NCBI GenBank assembly: GCA_002104935.1
Contig: MCGT01000008.1
Location: forward strand, 682,001-746,000
DNA length: 64,000 nt
Reading direction: 5' to 3'
Source: Hesseltinella vesiculosa
Taxonomy: Eukaryota; Mucoromycota; Mucoromycetes; Mucorales; Cunninghamellaceae
The number at the start of each line of letters is the position of its first letter. The stretch's first letter is position 1. The translations under genes were made by a program, and so were the position numbers. Positions 1 to 11,387 of this stretch are shown in pieces. The notes below the pieces were generated by a model that saw nothing but the letters and a program-made list of their open reading frames with translations, had not been told where the DNA came from and searched no databases.

Positions 1-168
1 CCCGGTTCGCCATTTAGCAATTAACAAAAAAAAAAACTTGTTTGTAGATATTGTTCAAAAGTAGAGTGTTGTAGATGCAAAAAAAAAAAGGAAACAAAAG
101 CGAATATAAAAATGGGTAAGGGCGAGAGCGAAGAGGCGGGAAAGTATGCAGAGACCAAAACGACCAGC
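1..168. other. Window start, 3' flank of the FKBP gene
   Basis: AT-rich with two A runs (27-38 and 79-89). No gene recognised. Confidence 0.5.
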
Positions 169-1917
169 TTATTTCAAACTGACCAACTTAACCTGAGAAT
201 GAGAAGAAAAGTGCATGAAGTTTCCAAAAATGGTAAAAGATGCTTTCGAAAAATGACTTACTTCAAACACAAGGGTAGCATTAGGAGGAATTTGAGGAGG
301 AGCACCGCGTTTACCATAGGCCAAGGCAGGAGGGATAGTCAACTTGCGTTCACCGCCCAGCTTCATACCGGCAATGCCTTCGTCCCAGCCTTTAATGACT
401 TCACCACGGCCAAGGAGGAAATTGAAAGGTTTGCCTGAAGTGTTCTTGTCAAACACCTTGCCATTGGTCAAACGGCCAATGTAACGCATGCCAATCTACA
501 AAGAAGGTGAGCCATCGTTTATTCGATTTTCGTCATTCAACTTACGCGGTTGCCACGCTTAGCGTTGGGGCCATTGTCACCAACCTTGACATCTTCAATG
601 ATCAAACCGCTTGGCAGCTTGGTCACCTAACTCACCGAGAATAGGATATAGCGATATAGAATAAGTGTCAAGATCATTTTTTGCTTGAGATGATTCTTAC
701 CTTTTTTTGCTCTTGCTTCTTTTCTTGAGCTTTCTTTTGCTCTTGAGCCTTCTTTTGCTCTTGAGCCTTCTTTTGCTCTTGAGCCTTCTTTTGCTCTTGA
801 GCCTTCTTTTGCTCCTGAGCCTTCTTTTGCTCTTGAGCCTTCTTCTTTTGCTCTTGAGCCTTGTCTTGCTTTTCATTCACCTTTTGCTTCTTAGAGGCAG
901 GCTCTCCTTGTTCTTGGGCCGCACGTTTCTTTTCCTTCTTAGTAGGCTTGGCATATTCTTCGTTTTCATCCGAAGCTTCGTTTTCAATGATTTCCTTGAT
1001 ACGGCCTTCAGAGTCCTCTTCATCTTCAGAATCGTCATCCATGTCTTCAGAATCCAATTCACCGTTCAGGTAGGCCACTGAAAGAAAAAGCAATGATTAA
1101 TCCCAGATTCTTTTTTATATCCTAGTGAGTAGATATTACAAACTTTTTCACGATCAATACCAGGAGGTAAGCTATAAATAGAAACAGGAAAGTCAATCCA
1201 GGGACCTATCGACTTGCATAAGGTGGTAGAGGTTGAGATGTTACTTACTCAATCATGGTGTCATCGTCTTCGTCCAAAGATTCACCAGATTCCTCGTCGT
1301 CATCAAGCAAATCTTCTTCATCGGTGTCGATTTCTTCCGAGTCGATATCTTCATCGTCTTCATCATCTTGCTCGTACTCATCTTCGAACAAATAGTTACC
1401 AGTCAGGTGGATTGTGCTGAAAAAAAGTGTAAGCAATCTTTTTTTATGAGTCATTCTTGACTTACTTGTTGCCTTGGATAGAAAAGGCGACTTCCTCACC
1501 CTTGGCAATGATCAAATCCAGCAACTGCTGATCAACCTTGCCAGCAGTCAAGGTGCACAACACGAAATCTCGATCGTCAACCTTGATTCGAAGAGAAGCG
1601 CGGCTGTTCACTTTGCTTTCATCATCGAGACAAGCCTATAACCACGATCGCCCACCCAAAAAAAAGAATACCTTTTAATGAGATCTTGTTGCTTTTGATT
1701 CAGCTCTTTCCTCATTCCATGCATTACCATCGTCACACGGAAAGAGTTTTCTGCGATTTGGCTATACACCTTGCCAGGAACAACCTTCAAACCTATATTT
1801 TTTAAACAAAATCAAGAGATTAGTAAATGGCACGCCTTGGTCTTATTAGAGAATTGTGAAAGCAATGCCAGAACATTTTCCTTGCCACCTCTTACCAAAA
1901 AAGCCTTGGATACTCAT
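169..1917 (-). CDS. Nucleolar FKBP-type prolyl isomerase with nucleoplasmin-like N-terminus (Fpr3/Fpr4 type)
   Basis: Peptidyl-prolyl cis-trans isomerase and histone chaperone of the nucleolar FKBP family. Reading the minus strand and splicing about eight short exons, the first exon encodes MSIQGFFG and continues into [18 protein letters not shown], the start of the nucleoplasmin-like fold. Further exons give a segment ending in SIQGN, an acidic tract rich in D and E (about 1250-1418), a second acidic block (about 900-1080), a K/Q/E tandem repeat, and the C-terminal FKBP domain (169-630). That domain shows the family motifs [21 protein letters not shown] and [14 protein letters not shown]. 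The last exon adds only VKLVSLK before the stop. The ATG at 1917 is chosen because it fits the family's N-terminus and is followed at once by a good GTAAGAG donor. In yeast such proteins act on ribosomal DNA chromatin and proline isomers of histone tails. Family is secure; exact splice sites are my reading. Confidence 0.9.
705..862 (-). repeat. 15-bp coding minisatellite (KAQEQ repeats) in the FKBP gene
   Basis: About nine tandem copies of a 15-bp unit translate on the minus strand as K-A-Q-E-Q, with small variants, forming a highly charged probable helix or coiled coil between the acidic region and the FKBP domain. The unit length is a multiple of three, so copy-number change keeps the frame. 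Confidence 0.85.
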
Positions 1918-2099
1918 GACTGAAATAATAGATTCAACAATGAAAAGAAAAAGGGCTATCTTTTTGCCCACAAAAAAAAAAAAAAACCAATAGCCGTGTG
2001 GCTTTGCAATCATGCGCATTTTGAAATCGGCTCCTGATGACAGGCAGTCATTTTTCATCAGCTTTACAGTATTTTAATGGAAGGATGCTGCTGCAAAAT

Positions 2100-5088
2100 C
2101 TATACCATGTTCCACGAATCAAGCCATTTGCGTCCGGCGAATTGTTGAGCGGGACCAGTCATACCGTATACAAAAGGTGAAAAATAGACGAACACCAAGA
2201 CGATGAGGGCAAAGACGGAACCAAATATGATGGCACGGGTTTCGGTGCGCAGTTGCAATGTGTACTGATCCAAGAGATAAGGCATCATAAAGATACTAAA
2301 GTACAGAGCTGGGAAATAGTGGTGTAGATAGGTGACACGGCCCATGATGAAGAAGGGAATGTAGTGCAACGCCCAACCAAGTGCGATTGTCTTACCCATG
2401 AAGAAGAATTGCTGCCATTGTGCTAAAAAAAAAAAAAAAAGAAAAAAAGAGGGAGGGGGTGTCAGGCCCAATGGTCTCTGGCAACTCTGCTTCCTTTCCT
2501 CGTTCTCCTCCGTCTCACCTTTAGACAAGTCGTAGATGGAGCGCTGCATGCGAATAAGGTAAAATGCCGTCAACGCACCAAAAGCAATGACCGAAAGGAA
2601 GGATGACCACCAGACAATAGGGTTACCAATCAAGTAGTATTTGATGCGATCATCTTCCCACCCACACATACGTAACCCTACCAGGGCCAGAGGCCAGTCC
2701 AAGGGTTCGGACGACAAGATATCATCTTTGTCAGGATCAGGAACCAATGCATTGTTCGAGGTCCACATGGCTACATTCAAATGCCAAAAGTCCTTGAAGA
2801 ATTTCGTTTTATAGGCATTCTTGGGAGCTGGTGGTACTGTATGAAAGAAAAGGGGTTGCGGTCTGAATTAATCAAGAAAGCAAAAGCAGGCAAAGATGTA
2901 CTTACGCATCTCATTGAAGTGCTCTTCAATGTTCCACCAACTGTGGGGATTGTCATCATTGTTGCGTTTGTCACAATAGACTTCGATCTGTTTGTAGCCC
3001 CACTGAGGTAATACAGTGTTGTCGGCGGTCAACAGGCAGTTTTGCGAGACATGGCGGATGCGGAACAATGTGGTCAGGGAGCGGATGTGACCAGTTTCGG
3101 TATCACGGTGGACGAGGTCATCAACAACCTCAATTTTCCAATTGTCCTGAAGATCTCCGACTTCCTCATCACCATAGCCACTGACTTCCCATTGACTGTT
3201 TGATACAGGGGCGGCAACGGGATGACTGTGCAGATTTCGGCCTGTCTTTAAATGCATCAGACGTACGACGTCGCCATCCTTGACAAATCGAGCCTCTTCG
3301 TCGTTGATCTCTTCGATGGTGGTTCCGTCACCGGTGCGAGGAGCTTTGATCACCCAGTGATTATTGTCGTCCTTGTGGTGGTAACACGTAATTTGCTGCT
3401 GTTTGGAACCTTCGGGGTATGTCTGAGAGTGTGAATGCAGCAGGCCACCTGCGTACCCAAAGTTTTTAATCGTCAATCGAGATCCGTAGACCAATTCTAG
3501 CAGAAGGGATAGAGGGATGAGTACCAATTCATTTCTTCTCTAAGAAAAACTTGGAAAGAAGCTGTACCAAGTGGGTTTTGACCAAGACTACTGCCTTCGA
3601 GGTTGGCTTGGAAAAGTGAGCTCATTTGGGCATCACCAGGACCAGATCGATAGAGGATGGCAAAATGAATAGCAAACGACAGGATATAGACACAAATGGG
3701 CAAAGCAATCAGGCACACACCACGGGACACCCAGTGCTTCAAATAGGTCATCTTTGGCATCGTCAGGTCGCCAAGCTTTTCCCACAAATCTTCAATGGTA
3801 TAGAGCCCAACAAGGGCAACCGAGAACAAGCCGACCCATTTTACACTATTGAAAAAAAGTCAATTTGCATGATCGTTTTGAATGTTTTCCTTGGCGATTG
3901 ACACGCTTGCCTTGAGACACATCCCAGGGAAACACCGGTCAATGTTAGCCATAGCCACCAATCTTCAGTAAAAGGACTATATATACAAAAAATAAGGAAT
4001 TAGGTTACTTTTTTTTTGTTGCAATGCTCTGAGACTTGCTATTGCCGTTCGTTGTGGAATTTCATAAGACAGTAAAAGGTAAGGCAAGTAAAGAACAAGA
4101 GCATGGAGTCCAGGAGAATAAACCGACTGATGCAGAGCAAAGCAGTATCGAAGAGGACCATGGTAGCGGCCAGTATACTAGCCTTGATAGACATGTGACA
4201 TTCGCGAGCAGTCAGATACGCCAGGGGAACAATCAGAGCGCCAAATAATGCATTAAACACACGCATGAAGCCATAATGCATACCTTCTGGGTACGTGGCT
4301 CCTGAAGTAAACTCAAAATCGCCATTGTAGCCAGCCAATGCCCCAGACAGTCCCACCAGCATTTTACCCAAGGGTGGATGCACGTCAAAGTAGAATTCAT
4401 TTTTCAGGTAATGTGAGCCAAACTAACGAAGAAAAATGAACGTGTCAGTTTGTCGTCACTGGTGTTTCAACCCCCCCCCCCGTATTAAAAAAAAGGGAAT
4501 GACATTGTGACCGTTGGTCTACCCTGTTCTTTCATCACGCATCCCTGTGCAGACCCCTGGATTTTTTTTTTTTTTTTGGTATGAAGAATTCGACAAACCC
4601 AACCAAACCTCTCAGGCAAGTCCCTTTCAAGGACCATACCAGCTGTAGACCCCTTGACCCCTCTCTCTCATACCTTGCCAAAGTGAGCCTAGAATCAAAA
4701 AAAAAAAATGTAAACTGGTAAATGTGTGCAACTGGCCAGTTATTAAAATGCTTACCTCATCCCATACAACAAAATTAGAGATCCCAATCAGTCTGAAGCG
4801 AGTGTAAAAGGCAAGGAGCGTCAGGGCTGTTGGAATGACAAAGCTGTAATTTTTTTGAGCATAAGCTATGAACTGAGAAAGAAGAGAAATAATGAGCATC
4901 TTTTGATAGCAGCTGATATTAGATAGAAATAGCTGTACCTTGTTGGTTGAGTAGGTGATGGGTTGGTATTGAGTTCGATGAAGTTGATGAGGTGCAGCTT
5001 GCTTATACAATTTCTCATGGTCTTCTGCTTCATGAGATGTGTATAGCTCATCTGCTGCCGATTTATGTCTTCTTTTTAAGTTATCCAT
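2100..5088 (-). CDS. Dolichyl-phosphate-mannose protein mannosyltransferase, PMT2 family
   Basis: Endoplasmic-reticulum protein O-mannosyltransferase, which moves mannose from dolichyl-phosphate-mannose to Ser/Thr of secretory proteins. After a basic cytosolic N-terminus (MDNLKRRHKSAADEL) come helices and the catalytic luminal loop VVWDEAHFGKFGSHYL, assembled across introns near 4430-4760, then EFYFDVHPPLGKMLVG, diagnostic of the PMT2 subfamily. The MIR-repeat region lies at about 2880-3480 and starts YGSRLTIKNFGYAGGLLHSH. The C-terminal multi-helix half (2100-2780) includes a short intron at about 2425-2520. The ATG at 5088 is preferred over an in-frame GTG two codons upstream. Expected substrates include Thr-rich cell-wall proteins such as those at 26.9 and 29.3 kb, though nothing here links them directly. 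Roughly eight exons; boundaries approximate. Confidence 0.92.
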
Positions 5089-5836
5089 GCTCACGTATTA
5101 TAATAATAAAATAAAAAAGAACAAGGAGCTAAAGAAAGAAAGGAAGAAAGGAAAAAAAAGAGCGAGAGAGAGCACACGATGAATAAAAAAGCGAGCAGCC
5201 AATAAGAAGTGTCACAGACATTTGGCGTGCAAGTTTTTTTTGGTTGTTGGCAATGAAGAATGCGTTGCAATTGTTTGCAAATTATTTTATTTCAGAGTGT
5301 ACTGCCGAAGTTTAGATTTGACGCCATTTTCATTGAACGTAAAACACCTCTAGTGCACGTGGACCCTTGGATCAAGGAATGTTAGGCCAAAATCATGGAA
5401 GGTAGGTGCCGATGTTTGGATGGCTATGATTTATAAACGTGCCCACACTGCACTTGGCACCAGGAACTTGCGAGGTTTCTCTCTCTGTGGCGAAATTTCC
5501 AAGGCTCACCCTCTCCTTATTGAAAAGCTGCTAGCTTATGAAGGAGATATTCCTGTTGGCTAATTTTTTTTTTAAAAAAAAGGCGACTTTCACTGGAGAT
5601 CTGGTTTGTGGGATGTGCAATGGTTTTTTTTTTTTTTTTTTTTTTTTTTTGCCTGTTGTCATCTGCTGCAGTGTTGGTGTGATTTCCGTAAAGCTTTGGC
5701 CGATAGTAGATCTAAATGGTTTACAATAAGGTTGCTAGTTTGGACATCCTTTCAGATAATGTCTTTTTGGAATCATGGAATATTGTCACAGTAGCTCAAC
5801 CATATCTGGGAAACATGTGTTACGTATAGGATCTGG
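5089..5836. other. Intergenic sequence with long homopolymer tracts
   Basis: No gene seen. It holds the presumed upstream region of the mannosyltransferase, a purine-rich stretch (5130-5180), and a run of about 27 T at 5623-5650. Short open frames here are T-run artefacts. Confidence 0.6.
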
Positions 5837-6014
5837 GGATTTCCATTTGGCGGGGATCAGGTTTTTAGTTAAGCCGAGAAAGAATTTTTTTATTTTCTAG
5901 TGCGCGCGAAAGTAAAATCAAGTGTGCGAAAGTTAAATCTACTGCACGCAAGCCAGATATTTCATTGCAGTAAGGTGAATCGCAAGAGAAAAAAAGACGA
6001 GGAGATATAGAGAG

Positions 6015-6425
6015 GGAGCTGTTGGAATTTGGCCAGGTTGGAGCACACTGGGGTTGCTGGATTTTGGATAGGTTGGAGAGCACTGGAGCAGCTGGATTTT
6101 GGATAGGTTGGAGAGCAATGGAACTGTTGGATATTGGATGACGATGTGTGACATTGTGGTGACATTACGCCAAAATTTGCCGTTTTTGAATTGGGAGCAC
6201 ACTAGAGCAGCTGGATTCTGGATAGGTTAGAGAACACTGGAGCTGTTGGATATTGGATAGATTGGAGAGCACTGGAGCTGTTGGATTTTGGAAAGGTTGT
6301 AGAGCACTGGAGCTGCTGGAATTTGGACATTTGGATTTTTTTGGGCAGGTTGGAGAGCACCGGAACTGTTGGATTTTGGGCATTTGGATTGCTTTGGAAA
6401 AGGTTGGACTTTGGACATTTGGATT
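6015..6425. repeat. 35-bp minisatellite inside the inverted-repeat element
   Basis: Roughly ten imperfect copies of a 35-bp unit of the form CTGGATTTTGGATAGG plus TTGGAGAGCACTGGAGCAG. Units vary by point changes and by deletion of the middle block. Open frames crossing it on both strands are repeat artefacts. Confidence 0.8.
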
Positions 6426-6479
6426 GTGTAACTAACCCATAAAAATAAGCAAATAAAAAACAAACCCCCTTTTCGCTAC

Positions 6480-6745
6480 AAGAATTAATTTAGAAATTTT
6501 GCACTGTGATTTTTTATCGAATGGCCTGGGCGTCCCCTGGCGAAAAAGGCCGATTTTTCGTTTTTTTAAGCTGGTGAATCGGAGGTGTCAAAACAATACT
6601 GATCAAAGTTGGCTGGGCGACCTTCACCAATCGACTTGAGTTTTTCAGTACCATCATCATTTATGCATTTGCGCTCCCTAATAAAATTTCACATGGATCT
6701 ATCACTCAAAAGTGCTGAGTAGCATCTTTTTTTTTTTTTTCTTCA
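6480..6745 (-). repeat. Dispersed repeat, copy A (internal part of the inverted-repeat family)
   Basis: Read on the minus strand, this segment shares GTCGCCCAGCCAACTTT, a following TTTTGACAC and an upstream ATGCATAAATGA-type block with copies at about 14355-14600 and 53685-53800. Because it lies between the terminal repeats of the 5.8-7.1 kb element, the other copies are probably fragments of the same family. Confidence 0.7.
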
Positions 6746-7119
6746 AAATGACAATGATGGAAGCTGTGGTCAAATTCAATTTCCGCACAATGGCGGTCAT
6801 CAGCAAATCCTACCTAACCTCGATATTACAAAGGAATCCAAAAGCTGATGTCACCCTTTACAAACGGTTCCAATGCTGGTAATATCTTCTTTTGATGTCG
6901 TGCCTGTTTCAATGTCACTCTCCTCAGCTTGGCTTGACAAAAGCAGCTCAAAAATGTAGGTCCTTTGGAAGTGGCAAAAATGGTTTTGCGTGCACTTGAT
7001 TTAACTTTCGGGCGCACTAGAAAATAATTTAGCGGTTCGCCCGATTGGTTTGCCTGCTAAAAAAATTCGTTCACGGCTCAACTAAAAACCTGATTCCCGC
7101 CAAATGATGGCGGAAATCC

Positions 7120-7557
7120 GTACAGTATCTTCTTCCGCTCTTGCCTTTTGCTTGTTGCCAGCAATTGATCATTCTGAGCTGAAGTGGTACCCGTGTCTCG
7201 CAATGCTTATTCATGGAACCTGTGTATATAGAGCCATTTATGGGAAAGGCAAAAATGCACCTGAATCAAGTGGCATCCACTTTCAGATAAAGCGATAACG
7301 GTTTTGAATACATATTATCTCCAGTGAACAAAACGCAGTAGCTGCAACGAAATCCTGGAATGTTGGAGTTCTATTGCTGTTTAACTTACATGGTCTATGC
7401 ATGGTTTTTAGGCGCTGGACCTTTGAAAATAATTTAGACGCCCGATTGGAGAGGAAATGAAGAAACGCACTCTCCAAATCGGGTTGAATCTGTTACTTTA
7501 GAGCTGAAGACTGACTTTTTGCACATCTTTTCTCTTTTCTCCTGCTTGAAAAAAAAA
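7120..7557. other. Upstream region of the CDF transporter gene
   Basis: No coding sequence recognised. A short piece at about 7423-7450 (GAAAATAATTTAGACGCCCGATTGG) resembles the inverted-repeat family end and may be a fragment. The rest is presumed promoter. Confidence 0.45.
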
Positions 7558-9101
7558 ATGACTTTTTCCTGCTCAGAAGCAGAACCCCTTTTATGCATGG
7601 AGCAGCCACGATATTTTCCTCGATCGACTTCCACCTGCTCACAGCTGAACGTGCTTAAGGAAATCAAGGAAGAAAACAAATCAACCAAGAAGCGCCTGCT
7701 CATGGCATGTTCGCTGGCATTTTTATTTTTTCTCACCGAAGTGGCAGCTGGATACTTGTCTAATTCCCTTGGTACCTATATTGAAAAAATGCGCGAAGTC
7801 TTACTTTTTTTTATAGCTTTACTGAGTGATGGATTCCATTTACTGACGGACGTGGCCAGTTTTGTGGTGGCTATCAGCGCTATATATTTTGCAGAAAAGA
7901 ATCCAACAAACCGTGAGTAACCCTGTTTTAAGAATGTTCTCCTTGCCCAGCTCTTGAGTTTCATGTTTTCTCATTCCAAACTGCCACGGAATACAACAGG
8001 TTTTTCCTTTGGCTTCCATCGCGCCGAGGTGGTCGCAGCACTATTTTCTGTGTTCACCATCTGGGTCTTGACAGGTTATCTTGTTATTGAGGCCATTCGT
8101 CGTGTTTACCATCCTCCTGATATCAATGCCAAAATCGTATGTAGACGGTGCCGTGACGGGAAAAATATCAAAGCGACATATTTTTTTTTCTTTCTGAAAC
8201 ACTGAATGTTTTTTTTATTATTTGTATTCATGTTCTATTTAGATGTGTGTAACAGCAACTATTGGAGTTCTTGTTAATATCTGGTAACAAAGAGAAGAAG
8301 TACTGAAGATCAACTAACTTGACCTGTTCGCTTAACATAGTCTTGCATTTGTGCTTGGCACCCACCATCATATTGGACATCACCATCACCAACCATCAAT
8401 CGCCCCGGATTCCAATCAAAGCTCAGAAAATAGCACTGTTCAAGATATTGAGACAGCACATACGCAGTACCACGTAAGTCTAAGCGCATTAAAAATGGCC
8501 AAAAGGAGCCCTTACACCGTTATCATGAAACCACAGCAACCTCCCAAAAACATTAACTTGCAAGCCGCAGCACTGCATGTGATCGGTGATTTATTAGCCT
8601 CTCTTGGTAAAAAAAAAAAAAAAAAAAAAAAAACAGTTCCCGGATGAGCAGCAAATATCCAATGCTTTTATCTTAATGTCGATAGGGGTACTGACATCGT
8701 CAATCATATTGCTATTCAAGCCAGAGTATGGGATTGTGGACCCAATGTGTACTTTTTTTTTCTCAATCATTGTGATGTACACAACGTTCCACCTAGTGCG
8801 TGATTCATTGGTGGTGCTTATGGAGGGCGTGCCAAACCAATTACAATTGGATCAAATCGAACTTTCTCTGCTACAATTGAAGAGAGTGGTGGCAGTTCAT
8901 GACTTGCATATCTGGACGCTGTCCCCTGGCAAGGTAGCAATGACCGCGCACGTTGTCGTCGAGCCTGATCTCAAGGAAAGTGACCGCAGATTCGTTCTGG
9001 CCGATGCCCAGTCCCTCATGCATCTAGTCTTTGGTATCCATCACACCACCTTCCAAATCGAAATCTTCCGCCATGAGATTTCTGATGGTGGCTGCCATTG
9101 A
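7558..9101 (+). CDS. Cation diffusion facilitator (zinc-type) transporter
   Basis: Metal/proton antiporter of the CDF family, probably exporting zinc to the vacuole or another organelle like yeast Zrc1/Cot1. Six exons (7558-7771, 7817-7912, 8000-8136, 8243-8283, 8341-8606, 8686-9101) join in frame to 389 residues. TM2 carries LLSDGFHLLTD and TM5 carries ALHVIGDLLASLG, the paired HxxxD metal-binding motifs. The loop between TM4 and TM5 is histidine-rich (THHHIGHHHHQ), as in zinc transporters. The cytosolic C-terminal domain has AVHDLHIWTLSPGK. The start is the ATG at 7558; an upstream in-frame TTG is ignored. The fifth intron contains a run of about 22 A. It converges on the neighbouring minus-strand gene with about 120 bp between stops. 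Zn specificity is inferred from the His loop. Confidence 0.92.
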
Positions 9102-9220
9102 TCGCTACCCTATCACTTTTTGTCCAAGTCCGTTTAAGAAAAATTCCAAGTCCGTTTAAGAAAAATATATTGTTGATTGACAAGTTTATGCTTTTTTTTG
9201 CCTTGCAATGATAGCTGTGA

Positions 9221-11290
9221 TTAGAGATGATTTTCAGCTTCACAATAGAATGGGACGGTTTCTGACAGGATACTGGCAAAGGTATAGGCATCTTGTTGCA
9301 GTTTATCCATGGATTCCTCCTTAGGGCCACGGATAAAGTCATAGGGGAGCCAGGAAGGAGATTCACCAACGTGCAAATTGAGATTTTGGGCGAAACGATT
9401 GCGCCATTCATCCTTATATAAATTGACAGAGTAGCAGACACAATGTGGAGCCATGTGTGAGAGATCCAAAGGTAAGGTGTTGCTGCCACGCTGTGCTTTG
9501 GGGGAGTGCATGTCACGGACTTCCCAGAGCTCCTGTTTTTCGATCTCAACAATGTACTCTTTCCAGGCATAGCACCATTTGGTGGATTGGCACACCTCAT
9601 GGGGTTCAAAGTCAGGTACTCGCAATAAGATCAAGCGCTTTTCAGTTGTATTGGCCACTCGTAGGAACTTGACAAATTCACCATGGGGGGTATCGAAATC
9701 GGAAACCAGTCGACGAGCACACTTGAGGCGAGTTTCCCACGAGTAAGGAAATTTTAGGCAAGCGGTAGCACATTCTATGATCGTCTGGGAATCGGTTACG
9801 CATGTCCACAAGCCAGCATGGCCATCTGAGGTAGTGTTTTCAATAGTGACTGTGGTGCGCCAAGGCTCAAGGTTGGCATGCGCTGCTGCTGCTGCGGCGG
9901 CGGCGGCGGCTTCGCGAGCGTTATAACCACCTGGGGTTGCACGAGGACGCAATGTAGGTTGCTGCATGGCATGAATCGTGTAAGTGGTCCGAGGCGAGTC
10001 GGTGAACTCTACTCCATGCGCACACAGGTAAGCAAACAATCCATTGACGTGATTGTAGTCGGTACCGATGCAGGGAGCAACTTTTGCTGTGAGATGAGGA
10101 TGGGTAAAAATGTTATTTGCCAGATATTCAGTAGGGATACGATCTCGGCGGGGGTAATCGAGCAAGTAGAACCGTCCAAAGCCCACATCCATGGTGATTT
10201 CCCAATCGGTCAGACGCAGGCTTTCCAACCCAAGATACATGGCTGTCTCCATGACCTTGGCATTGCGTTTGTTGACGCTGTTGTCATGAGCGGCGCGCGT
10301 GTCATTGATATTTGCAGGTGGCTGGACTGGAGCCAAATCCAAATCGATGAGGTTTTGCTGCTGCTGTTGACGTTTTGGCTCGGAGTTAGCCATCATAACC
10401 TGTATTGTCAGGCTTGAATCGATTTGATCACCAGCAATCACAGTTTCTAATTGACGATATTTAGCCTTGGTAGTGTCAGGTACGTTCCAGTCAACAGGGA
10501 TGAAACCATCAGGGAGGCCGATGAAATTGATCACTACGTCTTCCTCAGGCTGATAAAGGAGGCAGAGGCACGCAGGTTCGGGTTTGCGGGACAGCCTAAG
10601 ATACCAATTGCGTAGCCGCGAGGCGGCTTCCTGGACATTAATTTCATGCTGGCCTTCAACACGGTAGCAGTTGAGCTCGGGGTCAAAAAAGACATGACAT
10701 TTGCAGTCAGTACGGATGACGTTGAGGTAGGATTCCTTGTCGCCTTCGAATTTCTCAGGAGGCATACTGCGGTCCATGAGTGCGAAGACAGCTCTGTATG
10801 GCTGAGGGCCAGGAGGGTAGCCTTGGAAGCTCTTATCCTCCATCAGCCGCTGTTGACGTTTTTCTTCACGATGGCGTTCCTTTGTCGTCAGTTCTCTCTC
10901 GGGCCGACTCCATTTCTTCGTGCGGCGATGTGGATGCTTGGCTTCCGAGGCTTTGTCGCCCAATAGATCCAGGTACATTTTGGCTTGCCTGATCTTGTCT
11001 TCAGTTCCCCAAATATCAACTTGATGGCAATCAGAATTGAGGTGAAAGAAGACACCAGTTTTTTGTCGAATGCTGTCCAGCTGTGTCTTTCCTGGTCCAA
11101 GTAATTCTAATTCACTGACAGTAGGAGGAAGTATCCAATAATCATCAGGAGTTGGTCGTTGATTGTGAGCTTGTGTTTCCAAAAAGGATCGCTCCAGGGG
11201 TTGTTGATCCATTGCTTGGCGCCGAGCGTTCTCGTCATTTACAATGGATGGATCACGCCACGCATTCTGCTCACTATTCCGTCCGTACAT
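9221..11290 (-). CDS. Uncharacterised 689-residue protein, possible divergent KH-like repeats
   Basis: A single uninterrupted reading frame in an intron-rich neighbourhood. I do not recognise the family. Two stretches look like divergent KH-type RNA-binding folds: about residues 48-110 (LPPTVSELELLGPGKTQL through VDIWGTEDKIRQAK) and about 165-235 (SYLNVIRTDCKCHVFFDP through VQEAASRLRNWY). This is inference from pattern (hydrophobic-alternating strand, IR-x-TG/C, strand, amphipathic helix). A polyglutamine stretch (about residues 300-310) and a run of ten Ala (about 465-475) are low-complexity linkers. The C-terminal third is rich in Trp, Cys and Arg and resembles nothing I can name. No signal peptide or membrane segment. 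It shares a 97-bp divergent promoter with the ABP2-domain gene. Confidence 0.75.
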   Translation of the reverse strand: MYGRNSEQNAWRDPSIVNDENARRQAMDQQPLERSFLETQAHNQRPTPDDYWILPPTVSELELLGPGKTQLDSIRQKTGVFFHLNSDCHQVDIWGTEDKIRQAKMYLDLLGDKASEAKHPHRRTKKWSRPERELTTKERHREEKRQQRLMEDKSFQGYPPGPQPYRAVFALMDRSMPPEKFEGDKESYLNVIRTDCKCHVFFDPELNCYRVEGQHEINVQEAASRLRNWYLRLSRKPEPACLCLLYQPEEDVVINFIGLPDGFIPVDWNVPDTTKAKYRQLETVIAGDQIDSSLTIQVMMANSEPKRQQQQQNLIDLDLAPVQPPANINDTRAAHDNSVNKRNAKVMETAMYLGLESLRLTDWEITMDVGFGRFYLLDYPRRDRIPTEYLANNIFTHPHLTAKVAPCIGTDYNHVNGLFAYLCAHGVEFTDSPRTTYTIHAMQQPTLRPRATPGGYNAREAAAAAAAAAAHANLEPWRTTVTIENTTSDGHAGLWTCVTDSQTIIECATACLKFPYSWETRLKCARRLVSDFDTPHGEFVKFLRVANTTEKRLILLRVPDFEPHEVCQSTKWCYAWKEYIVEIEKQELWEVRDMHSPKAQRGSNTLPLDLSHMAPHCVCYSVNLYKDEWRNRFAQNLNLHVGESPSWLPYDFIRGPKEESMDKLQQDAYTFASILSETVPFYCEAENHL

Positions 11291-11387
11291 TCTGTGTTTT
11301 GAAAAAATATAAAAATATAAAAAAAAAAAGGATTTGCCACGCCTTCCCTTTTGTATTTTTTTTTATTTCTCTTTGTACCCAGCCTGT
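11291..11387. promoter_or_regulatory. Short divergent promoter
   Basis: Only 97 bp separate the ATG of the minus-strand 689-residue protein from the ATG of the plus-strand ABP2-domain protein. It contains A-rich and T-rich tracts and no clear TATA box. Both genes probably share regulation. Confidence 0.5.

Larger units (their letters stand above)
5837..7119. mobile_element. 1.28-kb non-autonomous DNA element with long terminal inverted repeats
   Basis: The left end (from GGATTTCC at 5837 to about 5945) is the inverted counterpart of the right end (about 6980 to GGAAATCC at 7119). Both share segments around ATTTGGCGGG, ATCAGGTTTTTAGTT, TTTTCTAGTGCGC and CGAAAGTTAAATC. The left copy has lost about 6 and about 33 bases relative to the right. 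The right terminus itself is a small palindrome (CCGCCAAATGATGGCGG). The interior contains a 35-bp minisatellite and a sequence repeated at 14.4 and 53.7 kb, with no transposase. I could not identify a target-site duplication. Related ends occur at 17.8, 21.2, 28.9 and 54.0 kb, so this is a dispersed family. Confidence 0.75.

Noticed and set aside
707..1081. Plus-strand hydrophobic open frame over the FKBP repeat
   Set aside because: It is the antisense of a Lys/Gln/Glu-rich coding repeat, which yields a Leu-rich frame by codon complementarity.
5939..6463. Several open frames in the minisatellite region
   Set aside because: They read repeat units in different frames, with no start context or conserved domain, and the same region is open on the other strand.
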